A stretch of 64,000 bases of DNA from Thalassotalea sp. 1_MG-2023. Its GTDB lineage: Bacteria > Pseudomonadota > Gammaproteobacteria > Enterobacterales > Alteromonadaceae. Below the pieces are notes generated by a model. It was not told the origin of the DNA. It did no database searches and saw only the letters and a list, made by a program, of their open reading frames with translations. This document shows, piece after piece, positions 62,751-64,000 of the stretch. Every line of letters begins with the position of its first letter. The first letter of the stretch is position 1. The stretch lies in NCBI RefSeq assembly GCF_030546745.1, contig NZ_JAUOPD010000005.1:1-64000 (forward strand), in the 5' to 3' direction. A program made the translations under genes and the position numbers.

Positions 62751-63818
62751 GTGAGTGATTTACTTTCACAAGACGAAATTGATGCGTTACTTCATGGCGT
62801 AGACGACGTTGAAGAAGACGAGGTTGCTGAAGACGTTCCTGAACGAGAAGGCACCAGCGACTATGACTTCTCGTCGCAAGATCGTATTGTGCGTGGTCGT
62901 ATGCCGACGCTCGAAATGGTTAATGAACGCTTTGCTCGACATATGCGGATCAGCCTATTCAATATGATGCGCCGTACGGCAGAAGTGTCTATTAATGGTA
63001 TTCAAATGATCAAGTTTGGTGAGTACGTACATACCTTGTTTGTACCTACCAGCTTGAATATGGTGCGTTTTAGACCGTTAAAAGGTACTGGGCTGATCAC
63101 CATGGAAGCCCGCTTAGTGTTTATTTTAGTGGATAACTTTTTTGGCGGTGATGGCCGTTACCATGCCAAAATTGAAGGCCGAGAATTTACCCCAACTGAA
63201 CGTCGTATCATTCAAATGCTACTCAAGCTTATCTTTGAAGATTACAAAGAAGCGTGGTCGCCAGTGATGGATGTATCCTTTGAATATTTAGATTCTGAAG
63301 TAAACCCCTCAATGGCGAACATCGTTAGCCCCACTGAAGTGGTCGTTATTAGCTCTTTCCACATTGAACTTGATGGTGGTGGTGGTGATTTTCATGTCGC
63401 CTTGCCGTATTCAATGTTAGAACCTATTCGGGAATTGTTAGATGCTGGTGTACAAAGTGACAAAGAAGACACCGACATGCGTTGGTCAAAGGCGTTACGC
63501 GATGAAATAATGGATGTTCCGGTGGCTTTATCAACCAAGTTTTTAGAAGTTGATATTCCATTATCAAGCATTATGGAATTAGAATCTGGCGATATAATTC
63601 CGATAGAAATGCCAGAACATATAACCGTGTTGATTGAAGATTTACCTACTTTTAGAGCCAAACTAGGTAAACGCCGTGAAAACATAGCATTACAAATTCA
63701 AGAGAAAATTAAGCGTCCAGAATCTGTGAAGAATGAATTAACCATCTTAACCAAAGGTGGCAAACGTTTAGACAGTGACGCTGAATTGCACTTACTTGAA
63801 GATGATTTAGATTATTAA
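62751..63818 (+). CDS. fliM: Flagellar motor switch protein FliM
   Basis: FliM is the C-ring component that binds phosphorylated CheY. The 355-residue protein has the N-terminal CheY-binding LLSQDEIDALLHGVDD, a middle domain with GRMPTLEMVNERFARHMRISLFNMMRRTAEV, and a C-terminal SpoA-type domain. Start is GTG. It is followed after 15 bases by fliN. Confidence 0.95.
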   Translation: MSDLLSQDEIDALLHGVDDVEEDEVAEDVPEREGTSDYDFSSQDRIVRGRMPTLEMVNERFARHMRISLFNMMRRTAEVSINGIQMIKFGEYVHTLFVPTSLNMVRFRPLKGTGLITMEARLVFILVDNFFGGDGRYHAKIEGREFTPTERRIIQMLLKLIFEDYKEAWSPVMDVSFEYLDSEVNPSMANIVSPTEVVVISSFHIELDGGGGDFHVALPYSMLEPIRELLDAGVQSDKEDTDMRWSKALRDEIMDVPVALSTKFLEVDIPLSSIMELESGDIIPIEMPEHITVLIEDLPTFRAKLGKRRENIALQIQEKIKRPESVKNELTILTKGGKRLDSDAELHLLEDDLDY

Positions 63819-63833
63819 GAACCGAGGCTGAAT

Positions 63834-64000
63834 ATGAGTGATGAAAACGAGAACGAAAACGAAGATCTGAGCATGTGGGATGAGGCGATGGATGAACAAG
63901 CCGAAGCTGAAACTGATGAAGAAAATGCAGAAGCTGTAGAATTGGACGAACTGCAAGAAGACGCACCGATCACCGGTGAAGAAAAGCGTAAGCTCGATAC
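63834..64000 (+). CDS. fliN: Flagellar motor switch protein FliN (5' part)
   Basis: The first 55 codons of the gene after fliM, running off the window. The visible part starts MSDENENENEDLSMWDEAMDEQ and is a long acidic N-terminal stretch as in Vibrio FliN; the SpoA domain would follow. Identified by position and acidic leader rather than by the conserved domain, which lies outside. Confidence 0.85.
   Translation, partial: MSDENENENEDLSMWDEAMDEQAEAETDEENAEAVELDELQEDAPITGEEKRKLD

Noticed and set aside
1-64000. CRISPR arrays, insertion sequences or prophage genes
   Set aside because: No regularly spaced repeats, terminal inverted repeats with a transposase, or phage genes were found in any part of the window.

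Overview
The window looks like a chromosomal segment of an AT-rich marine gammaproteobacterium of the Alteromonadales, most likely Colwelliaceae (Colwellia/Thalassotalea type). This is inferred from the gene order and protein flavour: a Vibrio/Shewanella-like polar flagellar cluster with flgT/flgO/flgP, a tkt-epd-pgk-fba block, a ribosome modulation factor and a riboswitch-led moa operon. No insertion sequence, prophage, CRISPR array or rRNA operon was seen.

Layout. (1) 0.2-0.9 kb: two small plus-strand genes, a DUF3820 protein and rmf. (2) 0.9-7.3 kb: molybdenum cofactor synthesis. A minus-strand operon moaA-mobA-moaB-moaC-moaD-moaE-moeB is preceded by a recognisable Moco riboswitch, with a divergent moeA plus alpha/beta hydrolase unit. 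(3) 7.3-9.0 kb: a DUF481 outer-membrane protein and an MscS channel. (4) 9.1-14.8 kb: central carbon genes tkt-epd-pgk and fba on the minus strand. The fba 3' UTR carries a 13-nt exact copy of the 16S 3' tail, and the opposite strand has a 21-codon ORF behind it. (5) 15.1-15.4 kb: a 44-residue exported or membrane micropeptide and tRNA-Arg(CCT). (6) 15.5-37.3 kb: flagellar accessory (flgT, flgO, flgP), export chaperone/anti-sigma (flgN, flgM), flgA, chemotaxis (cheV, cheR), rod-hook-ring-filament genes flgB-flgL, two flagellins, flaG, fliD, fliS and a fliT-like gene. (7) 37.3-49.4 kb: an 11-gene minus-strand flagellin-glycosylation block with a nonulosonic (legionaminic-type) acid pathway, a B12-type radical SAM enzyme, two DUF115/Maf proteins and an overlooked 57-residue protein. 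(8) 49.7-64.0 kb: flrA-flrB-flrC regulators, fliE-fliJ, fliK-fliM and the start of fliN, which runs off the window.

How it works together. Reading both strands for promoter boxes gives a coherent flagellar hierarchy. FlrA (sigma-54 activator) is followed by flrBC with a sigma-54 site. FlrC-type sigma-54 sites then precede fliE, flgB (weaker), flgF, flgO, the first flagellin and probably fliK. Sigma-28 sites precede flgM, the second flagellin and probably cheV. A sigma-54 site also lies ahead of the maf gene that heads the glycosylation block, tying sugar synthesis to flagellar assembly.

The least ordinary part is the glycosylation block. It has legB-, neuC-, neuB-, neuA- and ptmE-like genes but no aminotransferase. 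In its place are a formyltransferase-fold protein with an altered active-site motif, a PIG-L deacetylase and a cobalamin-type radical SAM enzyme, which suggests an unusual formylated and/or methylated nonulosonic acid.
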